Made by a program: the position numbers and the translations under genes
The notes under the pieces: generated by a model
The model's input: the letters and a program-made list of their open reading frames with translations, nothing else
Told to the model about the DNA's origin: nothing
Databases searched by the model: none
Shown here: positions 47,367-57,612 of the stretch, piece by piece
How positions within the stretch are numbered: the first letter of the stretch is position 1
How the letters are laid out: the number at the start of each line of letters is the position of its first letter
Assembly: GCF_900005765.1 (NCBI RefSeq)
Contig: NC_041685.1
Span: 806,001-870,000, forward strand
DNA: 64,000 bases
Source: Plasmodium relictum
Lineage: Eukaryota; Apicomplexa; Aconoidasida; Haemosporida; Plasmodiidae
Reading direction: 5' to 3'

Positions 47367-48295
47367 AATATATTTTTATTTTTAGTGTTTAATAATGGAA
47401 AATAATATAATTGGCATATTAAAAGTAAAAAATAAAAAAATAAAAAAATAAAAATCTAAGATTTTTCTAATTAAAAATTTTGATTATTCCTATTTTTCTA
47501 TTCACTTAGATAGGTGAAAAAAATCTGTACTTATATGATAAGAAAAATTTGCATTATCAAAAATGCACATGTGTATTAGGTTCTTAAATACAAACATAAA
47601 TATTTATAACTATTTTTTTTGTATTTTATTCTTTTATTTGCTGAAATTTTATAATTTTATCTGTACAATTTTTAGATTTCTATATATTAAAAAATTTTCA
47701 AAAAAGGGGTCTTGGAATAGTAATACATATTTAAAAAAAATTAAAATTATAAATATTTATACTATATATTTTTTATTCTTTATTCTTTAGAAACTTTTTA
47801 ACTTTATGTTAAAAGACAATAATATTACACCATCGAAGTTATGGTAATGTTAAGAAAATAAAAAAAATAAAAGAATTTAAAAAAAACTTTTCTAATTTAA
47901 ATAAATTTATTCATTTGGTTATAATGAAATATATATATATATCATTTTCATTATAGTTATATATATATACTATTTTTTTAAAATTAATTAAAAATATTAT
48001 TTTATTTTATTTCTACATATTTTAATTTAGCTACGATAATCCATCTAACAAACTTCTGAATTTTCTAAAAAAATATTTTTCACCTTGTGATTTAATTAAA
48101 CAGGTTTTATTAATTATCTTAAAAAAATAAAATCAAAAAAATTATATGTCAAAATAATTTTAAATTTTATCATTTTTTTTTTTTTTTCTTAAGCCCAATA
48201 ATTTTGTCATTTTTTCTGAGTACTTTGATGATGTAATAATAGAAAATTTTTTAAAAGATTATAATTTTTACAAAAAAAAAAAACTAATTTTATGA
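46820..48295 (+). CDS. ATAT1: Alpha-tubulin N-acetyltransferase (MEC-17/ATAT1), 9 exons
   Basis: Exons: 46820-46925, 47002-47051, 47245-47310, 47386-47424, 47510-47579, 47676-47719, 47791-47843, 48031-48103 and 48194-48295. All join in frame at GT/AG, giving 200 residues, about the size of the catalytic domain alone. Order: helix with EKEIEEIG, SLTSISN, IIGILKIGEKNLYLYDKKN, CTCVLDFYILKNFQKRGLGI (acetyl-CoA loop, family consensus Q-R-x-G-x-G), KLFNFMLKDNNITPSKL, CYDNPSNKLLNFLKKYFS, PNNFVIFSEYF. The catalytic Cys (L-C-I-L-D-F-Y in man) and Asp (A-I-D-R-P-S) have counterparts in CVLDFY and YDNPS. The enzyme acetylates Lys40 of alpha-tubulin inside microtubules. The long C-terminal tail of animal proteins is absent. 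Introns 5 and 8 have weak GTTCTT and GTTTTA donors. Confidence 0.93.
47323..47363. repeat. (TA)n microsatellite in ATAT1 intron 3
   Basis: An alternating AT tract of about 41 bases fills more than half of the intron between exons 3 and 4. Confidence 0.9.
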
Positions 48296-48924
48296 CTTTT
48301 GTTATTTTTTTTATATTTTAAAAATAGAACTTTGGATATTTTAGTAGAAATTACGCAAATATAGGAAATAAAAATGAAAAAATTATGAAATGTGCATAAA
48401 GTAGTGTAATTTTGTAAAATATGAGAATTAGTAAGTCTAAATATACATAAAAAAAAATTTAATATTTTTAGTAAAAATAATTTTTTTAATTTCAACTTTT
48501 TTTTTCTCTTTTTATAATTCAAAATATTTGAGTAATGAGAAATTTATAAAACATCTAACAAATTATAGAATAAGAAAAAATTAAAATTTTTATTTTCTAT
48601 TTTTTCTTTTAATATTTATCTCATTATTTATATGTATTTGTTTTTGAATTCTAAAATTTAACTATTATATAATTTTCTTATGTCTATTATTCTGAAAAAA
48701 TTGGAATGAAATATGAGAAAAAACTTATTTTATTAATTTATTGTTTTATTATTTTTTTTTTTATATAATGCTCGTTAAAACAATTATTTCCATCTATAAA
48801 AATTTTATAAATTCTTTAAAGAAGTAATCCTTTTTAATCAGATAAATTTTTCTAATGAAATCAAGAAAAAAAAAGGAAATTTATATTATTATTTAAAATA
48901 ATATCTTCAATAAAAAAAAAAAAA
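48296..48924. other. Tandem intergenic region
   Basis: Spacer of 629 bp between ATAT1 and the next multi-exon gene on +. It is AT-rich; the minus-strand ORF at 48268-48522 is a composition artefact. Confidence 0.6.
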
Positions 48925-50337
48925 ATGGACATAAAGAAAGAAAAGAAAAGAATTATTTCTGACAAAAAAGATAATTTGTCTATGCATCAAAAATTTGTAA
49001 AAAATGAAAAATTTATATAAATATATTTATTATAATATTATTTATTTTCTTTTTTTCTATCATTTTAATTCGAAATAAAAAAAAAAAAAAAAAGGACATA
49101 CTGATAGATGAATATTATTCAGATTTAAAAGATGAAAAAAAAACAGTAAAATTAGAAAAGAATTCTATAGTTTGTGATCATGTTTTTAAATCAGTTAATA
49201 GAGATAAAACTGATTATGCGGTTAAAAAGCTGAAAATAATATAAAATTAATATTTTATAAAAATCAACAAATATTAAAAAAATATTTTTTTTTTTTCAAT
49301 TCTAAAGAGAATAGATGAGAATGATGAACCTCCTAACTTTACAGATTTAGTTGAAAATGGTTCATTTTAATTTTTTTCTAAATTATATTTTTTTTATTAT
49401 TCCTAATTTTTATAAATTTTGAATTTTTTTTAAAATAGAACCAAAAATTGGCACTTTAAAGATTAACGATCCCTTACCGAAAATTGAAAAAGTAAATTAT
49501 ATATTTTATTTTTAATATTAAAAGAATATTAAAAAAATAATATTTATTCTTTTTAGAGAGATGATTTAAAAAAAAGCTATATGAAATGGCTAAAAACAGA
49601 AAAATTAATGGTAAATAAATTTTAATAATTATCATTACTGGTCATATATTCTTTAACATTTTTTAATTTTTTTTTTCATTTTTAGAGACCGGAAGAAAGG
49701 AGATTAGAATACGAAAATATGCAAAACAAATACTTAGAAGTAAAATAGGATACTTATGAAAATTTTATTTATTATAAAAAAAATTTATATATATACAAAT
49801 ATTTTTCTTTGTCTTATTTTAGACTTTAAAATTAACTCAAGATATAAAAAGAGATGTAAAACTCGCAAGAGTAATTAAATCTCATTACCCTAGAGGAATA
49901 GTTGGTTTTTTAAATATTTTATAAAAAATTAAAATAGAAAAAACTATATATTCAAAAGTTATAATAATTACTATGATATAGCAAATAAACTAAATGAACT
50001 AAATCAATCAAAAATGAAGGCAATATTAATAATTATAAAAAATGCAGTTGTTTTAATACATAAAAATTCTCTTTTTTTTTCAAAACAAGGTGTTGATTCT
50101 ATTTATAATGAAAAAACTTTATTATATAAAGACAAATATAATGAAATTAAAAATAAACAAGAAATAAAAGAGAAAAAATTAAAAGAAAGGAGGGAAGGTA
50201 TATATGATTTTAATCTACTCACAACTTTCGAATATAATTTTTTTTTTTAAACATCTTTTATATTTTTTTTTTCTTCAGCTTTAGAAAAGCATAATAATAA
50301 AAATGGTAACTTTTTAGCTTTTGAAACTGAAAATTAA
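48925..50337 (+). CDS. Charged, probably coiled-coil protein, unknown function, 9 exons
   Basis: Proposed exons: 48925-48996, 49095-49220, 49308-49359, 49439-49491, 49557-49610, 49686-49739, 49823-49904, 49982-50197 and 50279-50337, giving 255 residues. Frame continuity is unbroken. The sequence includes ENDEPPNFTDLVENEPKIGT, INDPLPKIEKRDDLKKSYMK, EERRLEYENMQNKYLETLKL, DIKRDVKLARVIKSHYPRGI and a Lys/Glu-rich helix before the end NGNFLAFETEN. Residues from about 100 on look like a long helix or coiled coil with a short apolar stretch (ILIIIKNAVVLI). I do not recognise the family. The uncertain joins are the exon 2 donor (GTTAAA at 49221; an in-frame GTAAAA at 49146 is the alternative) and the exon 7 donor (GTTTTT at 49905). 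Its intron-dense style matches ATAT1 next door, so an axoneme or microtubule role is possible but unproven. Confidence 0.65.
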
Positions 50338-51131
50338 TAATTTTTTTTTTTTTTAATATTTATTTACAAATCGTTGAATTAAATTTTTTTTTTTTAATTC
50401 TATATATATAAAATAAAACTGAAAAATTATTCAAGTAGTTTTTGAATTTGTTATCTGGAAATATTTGGTATTATTAAATTGTATATTTTAAAATATATGT
50501 CTATTTGTTCTTTATCTCATATTTTTTAACATTAAAAAAAAAAAAAAAAAATAGTGAATTCTTTTAAACTCTTCATAAAAAGAAAAAATTAAATACATTT
50601 ACATAAAATTATAACAAAAAAAATATTAAAATAATATATTTAATTATTATTTTATTAATGATAGCAAGGAAATTGATATTATAAAAGAAAATATATATAT
50701 ATATATATTATTAAAACACATAGATTATGCTTTAAATCGTATTTTTTTATTTTAACTAATATAATGTTTAAAATATTAATTTTTAGAATTTTTATATTAT
50801 ATATGTATTAATTATATATAATATATAAAAATAATATTTTCTTTAACTTTGTCATTTATTTTTTACAAAGGAAGCTAGCTTAAATATTATATGATTAATA
50901 TTAATCTCATTATAATTAAAATTAGGAAACAAAATAAATAATTAAAAACTATTAAATTACAAAAAAAAAAAAAAATAAATAAATAAATATATATATATAT
51001 ATATGGGCCCATAAGGCTTCAAAGAAAATTAAGCCATCAAATTTTATATAGGCACAAATAAATCTTGTGTATAGATATATTATTTCCTAAGAAATACTTT
51101 TCATATATTATCGTATAATCTTATATAACTA
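50338..51131. other. Convergent intergenic region with GC-containing palindrome
   Basis: 3'-to-3' spacer. It is almost pure A/T except for 51002-51035, which holds a GGGCCC palindrome and a short stem (see separate entry). Confidence 0.65.
51002..51035. other. Perfect 12-bp palindrome plus 5-bp stem-loop
   Basis: TATGGGCCCATA at 51002-51013 is a perfect palindrome, followed by GGCTT (51015-51019) and its complement AAGCC (51031-51035) around an 11-base loop. Such G/C clustering is exceptional in a spacer that is otherwise about 90% AT. Function unknown. Confidence 0.6.
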
Positions 51132-52154
51132 CTAACAATTATATGCATTATATGAGCCATTATTTTTGTTAATAGATTCAGTATTTGGATATGAAGCATT
51201 TTTTATGAGTATGTTGTTCGGTATAAATGGGGGGAAATTATTATCGTTTCGAGGGCTACTATTTGGAATTTCATAGCAATTATTTTTTGTATTATATTCA
51301 CCTTTTATTAAGTAAGATTTATTTGGTTGAATAGGTTGAATACAAGTATTAGTATTATTTTTATATAAATTTAAATTGTTGGAATTAATCATTGGATTTA
51401 TATATTGATCATTCTGTAAATCTAAATTATGGTTAACCGTACTGTAGTTATTTAATATTTGATTATTTTCTATTGTATTTAAATTATGTGGTGATTTAAT
51501 ATTGTAATGGTTAGAAGGCATATACTGAGAATTATACACATTATGTTGACTAGTTAAGGCATTTTTATCATTTGGAAATGAAGTTAAAACACAACCATCC
51601 GGTGTAATTGTTTGACTTGGAAATAAATTTTCTTGATTTAATGGTCTCCTATTTTCATTATGAATATTTTTACTTATAGGACCACTATTATTCCTTAAAA
51701 CACTATTATTGCTTGGTCTCATTTTGTTATGTAACTGCATTCCACTATTTTGTGATTTAATCTTATTCAAATATTCCTTCTTTTTTTTTTTAAGATTACT
51801 TATATGCATTGAGAAAAATACGATGAAGTTAACTGTAGTAAATAATCTCACTAATAAAAACAATTTATTAAATTCATCATCTAGTACATATTCAAGTAAA
51901 TTACCTGTATATTCATATATTTCGGTCAATGATATAATGGCAACCAAAAAAAAAGAAGTATACATCAAACCCATTGACACAAAAAAAATTGAAAACATTG
52001 AAGTAACTAACAAAGCACAAAACATAACATAGTCTATATCTTTTGAAAATACTAGAACTATTTCATAGCTGTATGTGATAAAATAAAATAAATAGCAAAT
52101 ATAAAATATAATGGAGACAATTACCCCCGAACTAGATGAATTACTTTTCTCCAT
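51132..52154 (-). CDS. Four-TM membrane protein with Asn/Pro/Ser-rich C-terminal tail
   Basis: Single exon, 340 residues from the first ATG (52154, MEKSNSSSSG). A short polar start is followed by four hydrophobic segments in the first 125 residues (VIVSIIFYICYLFYFITYSY, YVMFCALLVTSMFSIFFVSM, TSFFLVAIISLTEIY, LFLLVRLFTTVNFIVFFSM), with the acidic loop EYVLDDEF. After a Lys run (KKKKKEYLNKIK) comes a roughly 200-residue tail rich in Asn, Pro, Ser and Gln, more diverse in composition than the usual Plasmodium inserts (NRRPLNQENLFPSQTITPDG, PPFIPNN). No signal peptide distinct from TM1 is visible. I do not recognise the family. A tetraspan scaffold of the pellicle or a vesicle is one possibility, without direct support. 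Confidence 0.75.
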   Translation of the reverse strand: MEKSNSSSSGVIVSIIFYICYLFYFITYSYEIVLVFSKDIDYVMFCALLVTSMFSIFFVSMGLMYTSFFLVAIISLTEIYEYTGNLLEYVLDDEFNKLFLLVRLFTTVNFIVFFSMHISNLKKKKKEYLNKIKSQNSGMQLHNKMRPSNNSVLRNNSGPISKNIHNENRRPLNQENLFPSQTITPDGCVLTSFPNDKNALTSQHNVYNSQYMPSNHYNIKSPHNLNTIENNQILNNYSTVNHNLDLQNDQYINPMINSNNLNLYKNNTNTCIQPIQPNKSYLIKGEYNTKNNCYEIPNSSPRNDNNFPPFIPNNILIKNASYPNTESINKNNGSYNAYNC

Positions 52155-54364
52155 CTTGATTATGTTCTTCAAAGATTAAAAAAAAAAAAAAAAAATTTTT
52201 AATTTTCAAATAAATTATACTTTTATCAGAGTATATAACGTTATTAAAATTGACATATTTTCCTTACAAAATTCATCAAAAATATAAAAAAATTTTTTTT
52301 TTTTCTATTTTAATAAAAAAAAATATATATATATATTTGCACAAATTATAAATAATTTGATGATAAAAATATATAATTATTGGCACAACATTATATCTGC
52401 AGAATTTTATTTAAACAAATAAACAAAAAAAAAAGAATAAAAAAATACAAAATTTAAAAAAGTTCAAAAAAATTAATAATCTTTAAATTAAAACTTTTAT
52501 TTTAGTTCAAATGAATTGCTTCATATAAGTTATATTTATCCTTTTTCTTTAATAATTTATTAGCATGTAAACATGCATACTAATAAATTGTCTAAAAAAA
52601 ATATTAACAGTTAATAAAGAATATTAAAAAACATTTAATTTTATTTTTTTATATTTTTAATGTTAAAAAAAAAAAAAATACTAATAATCATATTCTAATT
52701 TAAAAAATTGTTAATTAGTTATTTTTAAATCTTCTGTTTTTCTACAAATAATAATTTTGTTCCACTATTTTTCATATTTTTTAAATTTATGCCTTGAAAA
52801 ATATTATAAAAGGAAAAAAATAGAACGTATAATTATAAAAAAATAAAATGAAAAAAGGTTAGTGTAGATTTATATAAATTACTTCTTTTTTTTTTAACAT
52901 ATATATACATAGAATAAAAGTGAGAATGGAATTTTTTTTTTTTTTTTTTTGTTTTAGTAAATTTCCTTTCAGAATGCATGACTTGAACGCATGCATTTTT
53001 TTTTTTAAAAACTTTTAAACGAAGTTTTCCGTTTTTCGTAACTTTGTTGTAAAATTATCGTTAAGAATTCCACATTAGTTATAGTATTACAAAAATGATA
53101 AAATTTTAAAAATATCACAAATAACTCTTATTTATTTTTTTCCTAAAATTTACTTCTTTAAAAAAAATAATAATAAAAATCTAAGGAACATTTTTAAATA
53201 ATATTTGATGTTTTAACAAAATTATTTTTATAATTTTTTTAAAAGCAATGAAATATATGTTGTATTTTAATTATGAACAAAATATTTTATTTATTTTAGA
53301 TTAATTTTGTGACTTCATTGTTATATTAATAGCTAATGAATTAAATAAAATACAAATGCATCTAAAAATATTTTAAAATATATTTAAAAAATTAATTTTA
53401 TACATTTATTAGTTTCTTAAATGACTTTACACATGAATTTATTTTTTAATAATTATAAGCAAGCATGTATTGATATGAAAATAATATCTTTTCTTTGTTA
53501 ATAAAAAAAAAAATATTAATTTTTTTGGAAGCAACTGTTTTAATTATTAAAAAATTGTGTTAATTCTTGAGAATCTTATTTATAAAAAAACAAATTTAAA
53601 AACTATTCATTTTTTTATATATTGTCTATGAATTAGCTACTTTTTACATTTAAACATATTTCAAAAAATTTGATTATATTCTCTTTTAGTTTCTATGTGA
53701 TGTATGAATTTTTTTTTTTTTCTTGCAAAAATGTATATTAAATTTTCTATATGTCACTGAAATTATTTGAAAATTTTATGCTTCATCATACATTTATTAA
53801 AACTATATCATTATACAGTTAGAATCTAAAAAATTAAAAATGTTAATATTTTTATTATAAATTACTTTAAGTTTTTTTTTGTCATAAATAGACTATTTCA
53901 GTAAGAGGAACCCAAAATATACAAAATTTAGAACTTTAAAATTCTTTAAAAAAAAAAAAAATATGTAAAAAAATTTTTAAAATGTAATTATTCTTTTTCA
54001 AATGAGATTTATTGTGAAGCTAAAAAGAAAAAAGAAAAAAACTAAAAAATAATGGAAAGCATAACAATTTTTTTTTTTTAGAAAAATGCTAAAAAATAAA
54101 AAATACGCATATAAAAAATTTATTACAAGGAAATAAAGCTTACTAAAAAACTATCATAAATAATCAAAGGATATATGCTACTTATTTTCATTAATTTTAA
54201 TAATATTATGTAAATGAAAAAAATAAAATAAGTAACAATAATTATATGAATAAGGAAAAGAGAGAAAAAAAAATGTTTATTTGTTAAAGCTAAAATAAAT
54301 AAATTTAATTTTGAATAATTTCAAATAAAAAGTTTAATAAAAAAAATATTGTTTTTATATAAAA
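52155..54364. other. Divergent intergenic region, 2.2 kb
   Basis: Shared 5' region of the four-TM protein (-) and RRP8 (+). The only structured element I see is an inverted repeat with overlapping GCATGC near 52973. The rest is A/T runs with no gene. Confidence 0.6.
52973..52997. promoter_or_regulatory. Inverted repeat AATGCATG...CATGCATT, possible ApiAP2 element
   Basis: A perfect 8-bp inverted repeat with a 9-base spacer. Its right arm overlaps GCATGCAT (52989-52996), close to the ApiAP2 motif TGCATGCA. It lies 819 bp upstream of the four-TM gene start (52154) and 1.37 kb upstream of RRP8. Confidence 0.4.
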
Positions 54365-55858
54365 ATGGGAAATAATATGAAGATGAAATTAAAAAATAAG
54401 CAAAATAATTATTTATTAAAAAAAAAGGAAGATAAAAACAATTTAAGTAATAATATACCAAAAAAGAGTAAAAAGAAAATATATAAAATGTTAAAGAAAA
54501 AAAAGAAAATTTTAAAGGAACATAAAATTGACAATAAGAATTCTTTTATACATAATAAAAATTCGAAAAATAAGAAAGTAATAAATAATAACTTAAGCAA
54601 TGAAAACACCAAGAATGATCTATTGATAAAAGATAAATCAAAAAAAAAAAAGTCTGTTATAAATTTTTTAAATAATGAAAACAAATCAAAAGAAATTAAA
54701 AACATTATCAATAAAAAAAAAAACCTAATAAATAAAAAATCGATAAAAAATAATGAAATTGCTAAGAGTAATAAAATTAAAAGGGAGCACACAAATAAAA
54801 ATGTTTCAAATATAAATGTTTTAAATAAAGATAGTGTAAATAAAATTTTTTATAAGATTAAAAAATGTGAGGATGAATGTAACAATGTTTGTATAGAAAA
54901 AAATAAACAAAAATATAGAAAAAAAAGAAAAATTGAAAAAAACCCTGAAGATATAGTTAATTCTTCATTATTTAGATATATTAATGAATATATGTATACA
55001 AATAAAAGTGTAGTGGTAGAAAAAAAATTAAACGAAACAAAAAATATTTTTAATATATATCATTTAGGATATAAAAATCAAAAAAACAAATGGCCAAACA
55101 ACCCTGTAAATGTTATAATAAATTATATAAGAAAAAATTTCACAAAACATAATAAAATAGGGGATTTAGGTTGTGGTGAAGCAGAAATAGCTAAAACTTT
55201 AAATGATTGGTCAATAGATTCTTTTGATTTAATTAAGTTTAATCAATATGTTATTCCTTGTAATATAACGCAATTGGGAAAGCCAAATGATTCTTATGAT
55301 TGTATCATTTTATCACTAAGTCTTATGAACACAGATTGGCCAAAAATTATCTTTGAATCTGTTCGATGTTTAAAGAAAAAGTTAAATTATTTACATAATT
55401 ATTCTTTTTACATAAATTTATAAAAAATTTTATTGACTATGCGACTAAAATAAAAACATACATACATTTATATTGTTGTTATTTTATATATTTTTATAAT
55501 ATTAACATACATAATATATATATTTATTTTTTTAGGGGAGTATTAATAATAGCAGAAGTTGTAAGTAGATTTAAAAATTACAAAGCATTTATCAAATTTA
55601 TGAATAATGTTGGATTTAAGTTATCAAAAAAAGTATGCTACTTACACACACATATATATATTTATATAATTCTATTTAAAAATTTTAAAATATCATTTTT
55701 TTTTTTTTTTATTCCTAATTCAGATTAATTTAGACGACTTTTTTTATGTATTTTTTTTTGAAAATAATAAAAAAGATAATATTACGTATACAATAAATGA
55801 AAAAAGAGTTAGAAAAGTATCTGAATTATTAGCACCATGCATTTATAAAAGAAGATAG
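54365..55858 (+). CDS. RRP8: RRP8-like nucleolar methyltransferase, 3 exons
   Basis: Exons 54365-55380, 55536-55632 and 55724-55858 give 415 residues. RRP8 (human NML) is a SAM-dependent methyltransferase that makes m1A in the large-subunit rRNA and works in the nucleolus. The first 190 residues are extremely Lys/Asn-rich and basic, consistent with a nucleolar signal. The catalytic domain starts near SLFRYINEYMY and contains the SAM motif IGDLGCGEAEIAKTL (about 265-280), SIDSFDLIKFN, CNITQLGKPNDSYDCIILSL (motif IV region), SLMNTDWPK, then across the splice CLKKKGVLIIAEVVSRF, NNVGFKLSKK and FFYVFFFE. All match RRP8 in order (CLSLMGTN, AEVSSRF, GFK). The exon 1 donor is GTTAAA and the split Lys codon is restored by the acceptor G. 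The stop is only 140 bp from the convergent ProRS stop. Confidence 0.92.
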
Positions 55859-55998
55859 ATAACATAGTTTAAAAAAAATTTTTTTTTAATAATAATTAAA
55901 TTTTGTTTTCATTCATTAGGTGAAATATGCTTTATAATAATAAAAAAAGAAGCATATTCATTAAAAATATATAAATTAAAAAAAAAAATTAAAAAATT

Positions 55999-57612
55999 TT
56001 AAATAAGTTTAAAATATTTAAATAGTTCATGAATCGTCATCATTTTTGTCTGATTTGAAAAACGATTTTTATATTCAACCTTAACATTTTTAAATATAAA
56101 ATATAATTTATTTAACAGTATATTTTTAGTATTATCTATATAGTTGTAAAAATCTATAGGTAATTCAATTTTTTTTTCTAAATTATTTAAATTTATTATA
56201 ATTCTATTTGTTACTCCTATTAAATCACAATGTTTTAGTTTTCTTGATAAATGTAAATCAGTATCATCAAAATATGTATCTACGTTATTATTTTTAAATG
56301 AGTTATATAGCCACAACGTTAATATATATTCAATATCATTACTATTTAAAGAATTATAAGGTATTTTGCTTGATGTTTCATCATTTTTTTTCTCATTTTC
56401 CTGTATATCATTTTCTTCATTATCTTTTACACATTCTTCTTTATCATTTATCTCATCTTTAAAATCAGTGTTTCTAAATTTTGCTAAAATGCCATCAATT
56501 TTTTTTGATGAAAATCTACTTTTCCTATTTATCTGAATTAAATAAATTGTAAAGGGTGCTACTTGTTTAGGCAATTTTATTCCATCGTCATCATAAAAGT
56601 GATCGATTAAAAAATATAGAAGTCTGTAAATTCCTATTCCATAAGAACCCATATGGATATTATTTTTTTCATTCTTTTTGTTTAAATATTTTATGTCTAA
56701 CTTTTGTGAATAGTAATCTCCTAATTTGAAAATATGGCCAGCTTCTTTAAACTTTCCATCTCTACATAAAACTTGAAATTCGTGACTATTTAAAGCATTC
56801 ATTTTGTCTCTTTTTCTTTTTTTTATAATATTAAAAGTTAAATTTAATTCTTCAAATATATTTTTATAGCACTCTTTATATAGTTCGTAAATTTCATTCA
56901 AACATTTTTCATTACTGTGAAATGAATATCCGTCTTTCATTAAAAATTCTTTACTCTTAAACAAACTCTTTTCTAATCTTTTTTCATTTCGAAACTTGTA
57001 GTTATATTGGTGGATCAAAATTGGTAAACTTTTTAAAGTTATGTTTTCATTAAAAATTTTATTAATTAAAGCTAAAGAAGATTCTTCACAGGTTGGACTC
57101 AAAATTGTTCCATCATCTTCAATTTTTTTTCTTGTAGTTTCTTCAAAATTCTTATCAGCTTTTCCTTGTTTTTTTCTATAAACATATAAAAATTCATCAC
57201 TATATAATTTTGATCTATCAGATAAGTTCCACAACTTTTTTGTTTGAAGAATACTTAAGCTTAAACAATGAGAATTTATTTTTTCTAAATGTTTATTTAT
57301 AAAATTTATTATTTTATTAATTACTCTAAAACCTAATGGTAATATATTAAATAACCCATTAATATCCTTTACATAATTAGCTCGTTGTAATAGTTCACTT
57401 GCTTTATCTCCTTTTTGCTTTATGCTATCATTAAAAATTCTATTAAATAAATATTTAGAACCAAAGTAAGATTGATTATTGTATAATACATATTCATTAT
57501 TTGTTTTCCTCAAAACATTATTTAGGAAAAATTTTGTTTTTTTTATTTTAATCAATTTCAGTGAAATAACATAACTTAATAAATTTATTAAAATAAAAAC
57601 TTTAAATAACAT
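55999..57612 (-). CDS. proRS: Prolyl-tRNA synthetase, bacterial type, apicoplast
   Basis: Single exon, 537 residues. The start MLFKVFILINLLSYVISLK is a signal peptide, followed by a basic stretch (KIKKTKFFLNNVLRK) resembling an apicoplast transit peptide. The class II core is bacterial: LPLGFRVINKI (motif 1 region), ILSPTCEESSLALI, KFRNEKRLEKSLFKSKEFLM with KDGYSFHSNE (motif 2) and MGSYGIGIYRLLYFLIDHFY with DDGIKLPKQVAPF (motif 3). The segment EFQVLCRDGKFKEAGHIFKLGDYYSQKL precedes motif 3. The anticodon-binding region follows but is interrupted by a Glu/Asn-rich insert (about 380-420); DTYFDDTDLHLSRKLKHCDL is the usual C-terminal block. The gap between motifs 2 and 3 is too short for the INS editing domain of most bacterial enzymes. 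It charges tRNA-Pro in the plastid. The cytosolic Plasmodium ProRS is a different, eukaryotic-type gene. Confidence 0.95.
   Translation of the reverse strand: MLFKVFILINLLSYVISLKLIKIKKTKFFLNNVLRKTNNEYVLYNNQSYFGSKYLFNRIFNDSIKQKGDKASELLQRANYVKDINGLFNILPLGFRVINKIINFINKHLEKINSHCLSLSILQTKKLWNLSDRSKLYSDEFLYVYRKKQGKADKNFEETTRKKIEDDGTILSPTCEESSLALINKIFNENITLKSLPILIHQYNYKFRNEKRLEKSLFKSKEFLMKDGYSFHSNEKCLNEIYELYKECYKNIFEELNLTFNIIKKRKRDKMNALNSHEFQVLCRDGKFKEAGHIFKLGDYYSQKLDIKYLNKKNEKNNIHMGSYGIGIYRLLYFLIDHFYDDDGIKLPKQVAPFTIYLIQINRKSRFSSKKIDGILAKFRNTDFKDEINDKEECVKDNEENDIQENEKKNDETSSKIPYNSLNSNDIEYILTLWLYNSFKNNNVDTYFDDTDLHLSRKLKHCDLIGVTNRIIINLNNLEKKIELPIDFYNYIDNTKNILLNKLYFIFKNVKVEYKNRFSNQTKMMTIHELFKYFKLI

Noticed and set aside
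49823-49921. Termination of the nine-exon gene in exon 7 (stop at about 49919)
   Set aside because: Possible, but the sequence to 49904 reads well and a GTTTTT donor joins in frame to a long following exon, so continuation is preferred.
51709-52032. 107-codon + strand ORF
   Set aside because: Antisense to the four-TM protein, whose frame is much longer and has coherent TM segments.
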